A stretch of DNA of 64,000 nucleotides, from contig JACZXQ010000004.1 in NCBI GenBank assembly GCA_022571515.1, forward strand, positions 1-64,000, in the 5' to 3' direction. The notes beneath the pieces are model-generated. The model saw nothing but the letters and a program-made list of their open reading frames with translations. It did no database searches and was not told the origin of the DNA. Positions 16,029 to 25,400 of the stretch are shown here, one piece after another. The position numbers were made by a program, and so were the translations under genes. The stretch comes from Gemmatimonadota bacterium (GTDB lineage: Bacteria; Gemmatimonadota; Gemmatimonadetes; Longimicrobiales; Gaopeijiaceae). Each line of letters begins with the position of its first letter. Position 1 is the first letter of the stretch.

Positions 16029-18414
16029 CCAGTTCCTCTCGAAGACGCTGGACGACGCGGCGAACCACATCGTCGGCTTCCTCGTCGGTGAGGGTTCGGT
16101 CGCCCGCCTGGAGATAGAGGCGGTATGCTACCGAGCGGGTCCCATCGGGGATCCCTTCGCCACGGTATAGATCAAAGATGTGCACGTTGGTCAACAATTC
16201 GCCACCCGCACCGTGGATCGTGGACATCGCCGAAGCAGCCGTCACCGAAGCGGGCAACAACAGCGCGAGATCGCGCTCCACCCCTGGATGCTGGTGAATC
16301 GGACGATACTCCACCGCTGATCTCGACTCCGGTTCAGCCGGAAGGGTGAGCTCCGCGCACCAGACCGGGCCGGCCCATGCGGGCGCATCGACCAGCCCAT
16401 CCCTCACGCGCCCGGCCCGCCCAATCGTCTCGCCATCGGCCGCGAGGAGCTTGAAGCCTGCATCCTCTGCAATGAAATGATCCGCTCCCTCGAGCGGCGC
16501 CATCGTGGCACCGGCGGCACGGGCCCTCGAGAGCATCGTGGCCACGATCTCCTTGAGGGACCACACGTCCACATGCGTGTCGTCACGGTCCCAGTGTGGG
16601 GGACGGTCCAGCCCGGTCAGCACCACCGCAAGACGTGGTTCTTCAAGCGGGGGGTTACCCACTCCTGCACCGCGGAACACAGTCCCCATCTCGAAGAGGC
16701 GAATGCTGCGCGCGCCACGCGCGAAGTTGTATTCCACGTTCCGCAGGAGTCCGGGAAGCAGATCCCAGCGCAGCCAGGCTTCCTCTTGTGACACGGGATT
16801 CACGAGTTCGACGTCCCCTTCACCTTCGCGAGCGAACGCCGGGTTGGAGGCTTCCAGCAACCCGCGAGCAATGAGATCTTCGCGCAGCATGTCCTCGAGC
16901 TGGAACAGCGGGTGGTCCGGCACGGCGCTCGGCCGCGCCGCCCCCAACTCCTCCGGGAAAACGTCGTACCCGTAGGTCCGCGCGATCTCCTCGATGAGGT
17001 CGATCTCTCTGGTGACGTCGTAGCTGCGGAAGCCCGGGACCGTGACGAGCAGGTCTCCCGTTTCCTGCTTCTCCGTGACGAGTCCAAGGGGCTCGAGCAG
17101 CGACGCGACCTGATCGACATCGAACGGAACTCCCAAAATCCGCTCCACTCTCGACATGCGAAGCGGCACGGTCTGCCGTTCCCAAGCTCGGGGACACACG
17201 TCCAGCACCGGCCCATCGAGTGATCCACCAGCCGTGGCGAGAATGATTTCGACCGCCCGCATCAAGGCTGGAACCATACCCTCGGGATCGACCCCCCGCT
17301 CGAATCGGTAGCTGGCGTCCGTGGACAGTCCGAGCGCCATTCGCGTCTTGCGGATCGACTTCGGGTTGAACAGGGCACACTCGAGCAGAACATCCGAGGT
17401 GCTGTCGGAGACCTCGGAGGTGGCGCCTCCCATGACGCCACCGACCGCGACCGGCTCGCTCGCGTCACAGATCATGAGCATGTCCGTATCCAATGCCCGA
17501 TCCACGTCGTCGAGCGTTGTCATGCGTTCGCCGTCCGTCGCGCGTCTGACCACCACGGAGGAGTCCCTCAACTCGCTGAGGTCGAACGCGTGAAGCGGCT
17601 GGCCCATCTCGAGTAGGACGTAGTTGGTGGCGTCTACCACGTTGTTGATCGGCTGGGCGCCGACCGCACGGAGGCGACTCGCCAGCCAGTCCGGAGACGG
17701 ACCGATCGACACGCCCCGAATCACCGCGCCGAGGTACCGGTAACAGAGGTCCGGATCGTCAATACGGATGCTCACGCCGCCGACCTCGACACGATCGGGA
17801 TGAGTCACCAACTCGGCCTGCACGCCATGCCCGTCGGGTATCGCGGGCAGCTCTACACCACGGACGCCTTCGGACGCCAGCTCCCGGGCGATGCCCATGT
17901 GGGACAGTAGGTCACCCCTGTTCGATTCGACCTCGATATCGAGCCTGTGGTCGTCCAGGTTCAGCACCTCGATCAGGGACTGACCCGGAGTAAACTCACC
18001 TTCCAACTGCATGATGCCGGACTGGTCTCGGCCCAGATCCAGTTCCTTCTCAGAACAGAGCATGCCGTTGGAATACTCGCCCCTGATCTTGCGCCGCTCC
18101 AGCGTGAAACCGGCCGGGATGGTTACGCCCGGGCCCGCGAACGGATAGTAACCACCCTCATGAATGACGGGGGCACCGCACACGACCTGCACTGGCCCGT
18201 CTCCCGCCTCCACCTGGCACAGCGACAGCCGATCCGCATCGGGGTGCTTCACCACGGATTCGACACGAGCGACCACGATGTCCTCGAGGCCCGCACCGAG
18301 GGAAACCCGACCCTCCACGGGCGCGCCCCGCAGCGCGAGACGCTCCACGACTTCGTCCACGCTCAGGGACGTTCCGGGCATGAGATCGCACAGCCACCGG
18401 TACGATCCATTCAT
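16009..18414 (-). CDS. pheT: Phenylalanyl-tRNA synthetase beta subunit
   Basis: It forms the alpha2-beta2 synthetase with PheS. The 801-residue protein contains the N-terminal EMAP-type tRNA-binding domain (about 40-150), the B3/B4 editing region, B5 domain, the catalytic-like core, and the C-terminal ferredoxin-fold anticodon-binding domain (about 705-798, beginning YRPIHQHPGVERDLALLL). Length matches the family (about 800). ATG at 18414 overlaps the pheS TGA as ATGA. Confidence 0.97.
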   Translation of the reverse strand: MNGSYRWLCDLMPGTSLSVDEVVERLALRGAPVEGRVSLGAGLEDIVVARVESVVKHPDADRLSLCQVEAGDGPVQVVCGAPVIHEGGYYPFAGPGVTIPAGFTLERRKIRGEYSNGMLCSEKELDLGRDQSGIMQLEGEFTPGQSLIEVLNLDDHRLDIEVESNRGDLLSHMGIARELASEGVRGVELPAIPDGHGVQAELVTHPDRVEVGGVSIRIDDPDLCYRYLGAVIRGVSIGPSPDWLASRLRAVGAQPINNVVDATNYVLLEMGQPLHAFDLSELRDSSVVVRRATDGERMTTLDDVDRALDTDMLMICDASEPVAVGGVMGGATSEVSDSTSDVLLECALFNPKSIRKTRMALGLSTDASYRFERGVDPEGMVPALMRAVEIILATAGGSLDGPVLDVCPRAWERQTVPLRMSRVERILGVPFDVDQVASLLEPLGLVTEKQETGDLLVTVPGFRSYDVTREIDLIEEIARTYGYDVFPEELGAARPSAVPDHPLFQLEDMLREDLIARGLLEASNPAFAREGEGDVELVNPVSQEEAWLRWDLLPGLLRNVEYNFARGARSIRLFEMGTVFRGAGVGNPPLEEPRLAVVLTGLDRPPHWDRDDTHVDVWSLKEIVATMLSRARAAGATMAPLEGADHFIAEDAGFKLLAADGETIGRAGRVRDGLVDAPAWAGPVWCAELTLPAEPESRSAVEYRPIHQHPGVERDLALLLPASVTAASAMSTIHGAGGELLTNVHIFDLYRGEGIPDGTRSVAYRLYLQAGDRTLTDEEADDVVRRVVQRLREELGVEQRI

Positions 18415-19454
18415 GATCCCACCCCCCGGGCAAACTGACCCAAGAACCGGATGTCGTTCTCGAAGAACAGCCTCAGATCAGGCACACCGTACTTCAGCAG
18501 GGCAATACGTGCCGGTCCCATGCCAAACGCGAATCCCGAGTAGCGCTCTGAATCGTATCCGACGTTCTCGAGCACAGCAGGATCGACCATGCCCGCCCCC
18601 ATGATCTCGATCCAGTCCGACTCCACGCGGCTACCATCCTTGAGCGTGAGCAGCCGCTTCACGTCCACTTCGGCGCTTGGCTCGGTGAACGGGAAGAACG
18701 ACGGGCGCAGGCGGATCTTCGTTCCCGGACCCCAGAACCTGCGGGCGAACTCGGCGAGCGTGGCCTTGAAGTCCACGAACGTGATGCCTTCATCGACCAC
18801 GAGCCCCTCGATCTGGGCAAATGCGGGCGTGTGCGTCGCGTCGTAGGTGTCGCGCCGGTACACCATACCAGGCGCAAGAATGCGTATCGGCGGGTCGTGT
18901 TTCTCCATGGTCCTGATCTGGACTGGAGATGTGTGGCTCCTGAGGAGTACCGAGTCCTTCAGGTAGAGCGTGTCCTGCTCGTCAGCGGCAGGGTGGTCGA
19001 GCGGCGTGTTCAGGGCTTCGAAATTGTACCACTCCGTATCCGCTTCCGGACCTCGTGCGCGAGTGAAGCCCATGCTCCGGAAGATCTGCCAGATTTCGTC
19101 CACCACCTGATTCACCGGATGGGCGCCACCCGCCCAGCTGTCGCGTCCCGGCAAGGTGAGGTCGGCAGCCTCCACGCCGGAATCCGTCTCGTCGGACACC
19201 TCGGCACTTCGCGCTCGGAGCGCCCCGGTGAGCGTCTCCTTCACCCGGTTCGCCTCTGCGCCCACAGTGCCGCGGTCGGAAGGATCGACGTCTCCCAACT
19301 GGCGGAGAATCGCCGAGATTCGGCCATCCTTCCGACCGAGGTAGGTGACCCTTGCGCGCTCGAGAGCCTCGCTGTCACAAGCCTCGGCCACGGCGGCCAA
19401 GGCCTCGGCCTCGAGTTCCTTCAGTCGAATGACCAGGGGGTTGTCATTGCTCAT
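18411..19454 (-). CDS. pheS: Phenylalanyl-tRNA synthetase alpha subunit
   Basis: This is the catalytic class II subunit. It has an N-terminal coiled coil, then HPVNQVVDEIWQIFRSMGF, motif 2 YRRDTYDATHTPAFAQIEG, and motif 3 near the end (FAFGMGPARIALLKYGVPDLR). I chose the ATG at 19454 (347 residues) because the extra six residues from 19472 look non-native; neither start has a clear Shine-Dalgarno, so the choice is uncertain. It lies 112 bp after rplT, and that gap contains a hairpin. Confidence 0.95.
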   Translation of the reverse strand: MSNDNPLVIRLKELEAEALAAVAEACDSEALERARVTYLGRKDGRISAILRQLGDVDPSDRGTVGAEANRVKETLTGALRARSAEVSDETDSGVEAADLTLPGRDSWAGGAHPVNQVVDEIWQIFRSMGFTRARGPEADTEWYNFEALNTPLDHPAADEQDTLYLKDSVLLRSHTSPVQIRTMEKHDPPIRILAPGMVYRRDTYDATHTPAFAQIEGLVVDEGITFVDFKATLAEFARRFWGPGTKIRLRPSFFPFTEPSAEVDVKRLLTLKDGSRVESDWIEIMGAGMVDPAVLENVGYDSERYSGFAFGMGPARIALLKYGVPDLRLFFENDIRFLGQFARGVGS

Positions 19455-19500
19455 GGTGTCTAAGCCCATCACACGTCGAAGATGTCCCCGCCAACACTCG

Positions 19501-19539
19501 AAAACAGCAAGGGGCCCCGCGACAACGTCGCCGAGCCCC
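19501..19539 (-). terminator. Hairpin with short U-run between rplT and pheS (attenuator candidate)
   Basis: On the minus strand GGGGC and GCCCC (19539-19535 with 19515-19511) enclose a GCGAC/GTCGC stem, followed by TTGCTGTTTT. It could partly terminate the infC-rpmI-rplT transcript before pheST. In enterobacteria pheST is attenuated here through a Phe-rich leader; no Phe-rich leader peptide is visible in this gap. Confidence 0.45.
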
Positions 19540-19566
19540 CCGCGGATCGAACCCGAGACCCATCAA

Positions 19567-19932
19567 CTAGCTCGCAGCGCCGATGGCCTCCTTGGCTCGC
19601 TCCGCCAGCGCCGTAAACGCGTCCGGACTTCGGACTGCGAGATCGGCGAGCACCTTGCGATCCAACTCCACACCCGCCGTCTTGAGGCCATTGATGAGCC
19701 TCGAATACGAGATGTCGTTCTCGCGGGCCGCGGCATTGATCCGGGTGATCCAGAGTCTCCGGAAGTTGCGCTTTTTCTTTTTCCGGTCGCGATAGGCGTG
19801 CTCCCAACCCCTCTCCACCGCATCCTTGGCGGTACGGTACAGATTCTTGCGGCCGCCGAAGTATCCCTTCGCGACCTTGAAGATCTTCTTCTTCCGCTTG
19901 TTGCGCGCTGGTGCTGAAGTACCTCTTGGCAT
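19567..19932 (-). CDS. rplT: 50S ribosomal protein L20
   Basis: The 121-residue basic protein has the typical L20 pattern: [35 protein letters not shown], then [30 protein letters not shown]20 binds 23S rRNA early in 50S assembly and often represses its own operon. It starts 15 bp after rpmI. Confidence 0.98.
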   Translation of the reverse strand: MPRGTSAPARNKRKKKIFKVAKGYFGGRKNLYRTAKDAVERGWEHAYRDRKKKKRNFRRLWITRINAAARENDISYSRLINGLKTAGVELDRKVLADLAVRSPDAFTALAERAKEAIGAAS

Positions 19933-19947
19933 GACTGACTCCTTCGC

Positions 19948-20145
19948 CTATGACCCACCAAGGAGTCGGTTCATACGTTTCGTATCCCCTTTGGAAACTG
20001 CGGTGCCCTGGCGCAGACGCCGCTTCCGCTTAGGGGATTTCTTCGTGAGGATGTGGCTCTTGTTCGCCCGACGACGACGGAGCTTGCCCGTCCCCGTTCT
20101 CTTTAGGCGCTTCGCCGCACCACGATTGGTTTTCATTTTCGGCAT
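19948..20145 (-). CDS. rpmI: 50S ribosomal protein L35
   Basis: This is a 65-residue, very basic protein with the L35 signature [20 protein letters not shown] followed by [16 protein letters not shown]. It lies 36 bp after infC and 15 bp before rplT, in the universal infC-rpmI-rplT order. Confidence 0.98.
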   Translation of the reverse strand: MPKMKTNRGAAKRLKRTGTGKLRRRRANKSHILTKKSPKRKRRLRQGTAVSKGDTKRMNRLLGGS

Positions 20146-20181
20146 TATATCTCCTCACCGCTCACCGGCGGGCCCTTTTCG

Positions 20182-20700
20182 TCAGGGGTGTTTGAGCGGA
20201 GCCAGCACCATGGACATGGTCCTTCGCTCGAACACCGGATGCATCTCGACCTTCGCAATGTCCTCGAGGTCCGTCGTGACTCTCGCTAAGACATCCCTAC
20301 CGAGCTCCGGGTGGGTCACCTGCCTCCCCCGGAACATCATCGTGAGCTTGACCTTGTTTCCTTCATCGAGGAACCGGCGCGCGTGGCGCACCTTGAACTG
20401 GTAGTCGTGATCCTCGATGCCAGGCCTGAACTTCACTTCCTTCACCTGCACGTGATGTTGCTTCTTCTTCGCCTCCTTCGCCGCGCGCTGCTGCTCGTAC
20501 TTGAACTTTCCGTAGTCCATCAACTTGACGACGGGTGGACGAGCGTCGGGCGCGATCTCGACCAGATCCAGGCCCTTCTCGGTGGCAATGGCTCGGGCTT
20601 CGTCGATCGAGATGATCCCGACCTGTCCGCCCTCGTCATCGATCATGCGAACCGGGCTGATTCGAATCTGTTCGTTGACGCGGATCCTTTGTTCCTTGAT
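20182..20700 (-). CDS. infC: Translation initiation factor IF-3, probable ATC start
   Basis: IF-3 keeps 30S subunits free and proofreads start codons. The product has the N-domain (RVNEQIRISPVRMID; LDLVEIAPDARPPVVKLMDYGKFKYEQ) and C-domain (VKEVKFRPGIEDHDYQFK). No ATG fits the expected N-terminus. A GGAGG at 20712-20708 stands 7 nt before an ATC codon (20700-20698) that gives 172 residues beginning with IKEQRIRVNEQ, the normal family length. The next usable upstream start (TTG at 20787) lies inside a terminator hairpin and is unlikely. Rare start codons are known to let IF-3 repress its own gene, as with AUU in E. coli. Confidence 0.9.
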   Translation of the reverse strand: MKEQRIRVNEQIRISPVRMIDDEGGQVGIISIDEARAIATEKGLDLVEIAPDARPPVVKLMDYGKFKYEQQRAAKEAKKKQHHVQVKEVKFRPGIEDHDYQFKVRHARRFLDEGNKVKLTMMFRGRQVTHPELGRDVLARVTTDLEDIAKVEMHPVFERRTMSMVLAPLKHP

Positions 20701-20757
20701 CTGTATTCCTCCGCCATGGGAAACGAATGCTGAAGCCGGCCTAGAGCGGCTCCCCAC

Positions 20758-20781
20758 AAAAAAAACCCGGATTCCTCCGGG
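20758..20781 (-). terminator. Rho-independent terminator or attenuator upstream of infC
   Basis: On the minus strand CCCGGA, loop GGAA, TCCGGG is followed directly by eight T. It stands about 220 nt after thrS and 57 nt before the infC start. It could end thrS transcription or serve as an attenuator in the infC-rpmI-rplT leader. Confidence 0.8.
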
Positions 20782-21002
20782 CCACAAGGGTCACGATCCC
20801 AAAGAATTCACGCCTTCGCGTGTCGCGACCACTTCGACCCAGTCGGCTCCGCACGCCTACGGCGCGCACCAACCAAGGTGGAACCGGAGGTTAACCGGCT
20901 CACTTCACAGTTTTTGTTCATCCATCTCAAACAGCCCTTCAATCGGGCACACCGAAGATCGTCGGAGTCTGGATCGCCGTCAACCCGTAGTAGCCGCGGG
21001 CA
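20782..21002 (-). other. thrS-infC intergenic region
   Basis: The 302 bp between the thrS stop and the infC start hold the terminator listed separately and an infC ribosome site. The remainder has imperfect inverted repeats around GGTTAACC (about 20890). No coding frame or recognisable riboswitch was seen. It may be the mRNA leader where L20 or IF-3 regulate the operon. Confidence 0.4.
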
Positions 21003-22934
21003 TTAGCTCACGGTTCCGGCGCGTGATTCAATCTCGGCTCTGAGGCGATCAATGAACGCTCCACGCTCCATCACTTCCCGCTTGTTACCCTCGCCGCGCA
21101 TTCGGATCGCGACCGTCCCCGCCTCGGCCTCGCGCTCACCGATCACGGCCATATAGGGCACCTTGAACAGCTCCCCGTTCCGTATGCGAGCGCCCAAGGT
21201 ATCACGTGCGTCCAGCTTCACCCGCACGCGCACGTCCTCGAGTTGCGACACGAACTCTCGTGCGCTGGCCTCCCACTGCTCCGAGATGGGCAGGACACGC
21301 ACTTGCTCCGGGGCCAGCCACACGGGAAAGGCGCCCGCATAGTGCTCGATCAGCCCACCTACGAAGCGTTCCATCGATCCCACGAGCACACGATGTAGCA
21401 TGAATGGACGGTGACGCTTGTTGTCCTCTCCGACGTACTCCAGCCCGAAGCGTTCTGGGAGGTTGAAGTCGAGCTGCACGGTAGGGCCCTGCCATTTCCT
21501 ACCGATCGCGTCGATCAGCTTGAAGTCCAGCTTGGGACCGTAAAAAGCGCCCCCACCCTCGTCGACAGCGTAGTCCAACCCACGCGCAGACAGGACGCTC
21601 GCGAGAACGCCTTCCGCATGCTCCCAGTCCTCGTCGGTGCCCAAGGCCTTCTCGGCCGGCTTGGTGGCCAACTCGATCGTGTAAGGGTACCCGAACACCC
21701 GCAGCATCTCGTCGACGAGATCAAGGAGTCTCTCGATCTCCTCCGGCACCTGTTCGCGTGTGCAGAAGATGTGCGCGTCGTCCTGAGTGAAACCGCGCAC
21801 CCGGAGCAGGCCGTGCAGTACGCCGCTGCGCTCATACCGGTAACAGGTCCCGAACTCAGCGTACCGAATCGGAAGGTCCCGGTAGGACCGGGGTGCGCCT
21901 TGGAAAATGGCGATGTGCCCTGGGCAATTCATGGGCTTGAGACGGTAGGCGACACCCTCGACGTCCATCGCTCCGAACATGCTCTCGGCGAAGTTCTCGA
22001 GGTGCCCGGAGATCTCGAATAGCTTCTCGCTCGCAATGTGCGGTGTGTAGACCAGGTCGTAACCGTGCCGCTGTACCAACTCCCGCTCGAAGTTTTCGAT
22101 TTCGGTGCGGATCACGGCACCTTTGGGGTGCCAGAGGATCAATCCCGGCCCCACGCGCGGATCCGTAGAGAACAGGCCCAACTGCTTGCCCAGGTGGCGA
22201 TGATCGCGCCGCTTGGCCTCTTCGAGGCGCTCCAGATGTTCAGCCAGGTCCGCTTTCTTGAAGAATGCCGTCCCGTAGATGCGCTGGAGCATTTGGCGCT
22301 TCTCATCGCCCCTCCAATACGCGCCCGCCGCGCTGAGCAGCTTGAAGTGCGTCACATGCCCCGTCGAAGGCACGTGCGGTCCCCGGCAAAGATCCAGGAA
22401 GGGTCCGTCCCTGTAGACCGTGATGACCTCGGCGTCGTCGAACTCCTCCAGACGCTCCAGCTTGAGCGGATCATCGGAGAAGAGCTCCCGGGCCTCCTCC
22501 TTGGTGACCCGCCTCCGCTCGAACGCGTGATCGGCTTCGACCACCTCGGCCATTCTCGCCTGAAAGGCTTCGAGGTCGTCCGGAGTAAATGGCTCATCCA
22601 CTTCGAAGTCGTAATAGAAACCGTCCTCGATCGCCGGACCGAACCCGATCGCGGCGTCCGGGTTGAGTTCTCGCACCGCGGTGGCGAGCACGTGCGCCGC
22701 GGAATGCCGCAGCACCACCAACGCCTCCTCGTCACGCGCGGTGAGAATCCGCACCGCTGCGCTCCGCTCGAGGGCATAACCCAGGTCGACGGTCTCGCCG
22801 TCGACCTGTCCGGCGATAGCGGCCTTGGCGAGGCCGGGCCCTATCTGGGCGGCCACGTCGCCGATCGTCGATCCAAGAGCCATCTCGAGGACCGAGTCAT
22901 CGGGCAGGGTGACGTTGATCATCTGGTCAGACAT
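21003..22934 (-). CDS. thrS: Threonyl-tRNA synthetase
   Basis: This class II enzyme charges tRNA-Thr. The 643-residue protein has a TGS domain (residues about 1-62), the editing domain with HSAAHVLATAVRELNPDAAIGFGPAIEDGFYYDF, the catalytic core (KPMNCPGHIAIFQ; YEFG-type ring AEFGTCYRYERSGVLHGLLRVRGFTQDDAHIF) and a C-terminal anticodon domain. The ATG at 22934 begins MSDQMINVTLPDD and gives the normal length; the open frame upstream to 23027 has no recognised sequence. Confidence 0.97.
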   Translation of the reverse strand: MSDQMINVTLPDDSVLEMALGSTIGDVAAQIGPGLAKAAIAGQVDGETVDLGYALERSAAVRILTARDEEALVVLRHSAAHVLATAVRELNPDAAIGFGPAIEDGFYYDFEVDEPFTPDDLEAFQARMAEVVEADHAFERRRVTKEEARELFSDDPLKLERLEEFDDAEVITVYRDGPFLDLCRGPHVPSTGHVTHFKLLSAAGAYWRGDEKRQMLQRIYGTAFFKKADLAEHLERLEEAKRRDHRHLGKQLGLFSTDPRVGPGLILWHPKGAVIRTEIENFERELVQRHGYDLVYTPHIASEKLFEISGHLENFAESMFGAMDVEGVAYRLKPMNCPGHIAIFQGAPRSYRDLPIRYAEFGTCYRYERSGVLHGLLRVRGFTQDDAHIFCTREQVPEEIERLLDLVDEMLRVFGYPYTIELATKPAEKALGTDEDWEHAEGVLASVLSARGLDYAVDEGGGAFYGPKLDFKLIDAIGRKWQGPTVQLDFNLPERFGLEYVGEDNKRHRPFMLHRVLVGSMERFVGGLIEHYAGAFPVWLAPEQVRVLPISEQWEASAREFVSQLEDVRVRVKLDARDTLGARIRNGELFKVPYMAVIGEREAEAGTVAIRMRGEGNKREVMERGAFIDRLRAEIESRAGTVS

Positions 22935-23043
22935 TCCACTTCCACGTTTTCGTAAACGGCACTGATCGCCGGTCTCAGGCCAGCAAGTTAAACCCTCTTG
23001 TAGCACCTGCCATATACCGACCCCCAAAGCCGACCATACGCAA

Positions 23044-23073
23044 GAGGCCCGGAAGACGAATCTTCCGGGCCTC
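23044..23073 (-). terminator. Terminator hairpin after groEL
   Basis: A perfect 13-bp stem (GAGGCCCGGAAGA with TCTTCCGGGCCTC) closes a tetraloop that reads UUCG on the minus-strand transcript. It starts 26 bp after the groEL stop and is followed by only a short T-poor run, so it may stabilise the 3' end as much as terminate. Confidence 0.75.
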
Positions 23074-23098
23074 CACTGCAGCCTGTCGAGCGGGTGGG

Positions 23099-24742
<1,644 letters not shown>

Positions 24743-24790
24743 TTATTCGTTTATCAACCTGCGGAATTTTCACACTCTCACAACGCTCAG

Positions 24791-24873
24791 GAGGTGCTCA
24801 AATCAGATGCAGGGGTAACCCAACGCCGCGGGCACCGATGCCGAAGGCGTTGGCCCGCTGATTTGAGCGCCTC
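24791..24873. repeat. Long imperfect palindrome between groES and groEL
   Basis: Outer 16-bp arms (24791-24806 and 24858-24873) pair with one G-U-type mismatch. An inner perfect 8-bp stem, CCAACGCC/GGCGTTGG (24820-24827 with 24846-24853), encloses GGCA/TGCC. It begins 1 nt after the groES stop on the transcribed strand. It may adjust groEL relative to groES by mRNA processing. Its core GCGGGCACCGA also occurs in the MITE-like element at about 15167, so it may be a repeat-derived hairpin. Confidence 0.7.
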
Positions 24874-24874
24874 G

Positions 24875-25177
24875 TCAGATGATGGCGAGGATGTCGCTTT
24901 CGCGAAGGATCAGCAGTTCCTCCCCGTCGACAGTCACCTCGGTCCCGCTGTACTTGCCGTACAACACCTTCTGTCCCACCTCGACGTCCGGTGTGATGCG
25001 TGCACCTTCGTCCGAGAGCTTGCCCGGACCTACCGCTAGGATCTCGCCCTGCTGAGGCTTCTCTTTGGCGGTGTCGGGAATGTAGAGGCCGCCGCGCATC
25101 TCCTCGGCCTCATCTAGCGCCCTGACCACAACACGGTCGGCCAGTGGTTGAATCTTGGTGGCAGCCTTCGTCGCCAT
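24875..25177 (-). CDS. groES: 10 kDa co-chaperonin GroES
   Basis: It caps the GroEL cavity as a heptamer. The 100-residue protein has [18 protein letters not shown], the mobile loop [20 protein letters not shown], and [15 protein letters not shown] at 25177 lies 9 nt after AAGGAG and gives the usual length; the frame extends to 25210 but that start lacks support. Confidence 0.97.
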   Translation of the reverse strand: MATKAATKIQPLADRVVVRALDEAEEMRGGLYIPDTAKEKPQQGEILAVGPGKLSDEGARITPDVEVGQKVLYGKYSGTEVTVDGEELLILRESDILAII

Positions 25178-25228
25178 GAGATCGGACTCCTTCGTTAATT
25201 GTTGGTACACAACGAGTTATGGAAATCG

Positions 25229-25255
25229 CTAGCACTCTCTGCTAGTGAGTGCTCA
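25229..25255. promoter_or_regulatory. CIRCE operator (HrcA binding site) upstream of groESL
   Basis: CTAGCACTC, a 9-nt spacer and GAGTGCTCA match the CIRCE consensus (TTAGCACTC-N9-GAGTGCTAA) with one mismatch in each arm. It lies 51-77 bp upstream of the groES start. A TTGACA -35-like hexamer (minus strand, 25270-25265) precedes it, so the -10 would fall in the operator. HrcA repression relieved by heat is the expected control. Confidence 0.9.
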
Positions 25256-25400
25256 TACGTACGATGTCAAATCTAAATCCAAGGGTGGGTCTGTCAACCG
25301 CAAGAGGCCCCGGTACCCGGGTCTTTTCCCCCTTGCCCCTCGCGCTCGGGGCTCGCTAGGTTTGAAGTTCATCCCCCTTAAACGTTCGACACGGGGGCGA

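Noticed and set aside
15181-16170. Plus-strand open frame crossing the MITE-like element
   Set aside because: It spans element, zapA and the coiled-coil gene in antisense and shows no transposase motif.
20701-20787. Longer infC starting at TTG 20787
   Set aside because: The extra 29 codons include the terminator hairpin and T-run and extend beyond the normal IF-3 N-terminus.
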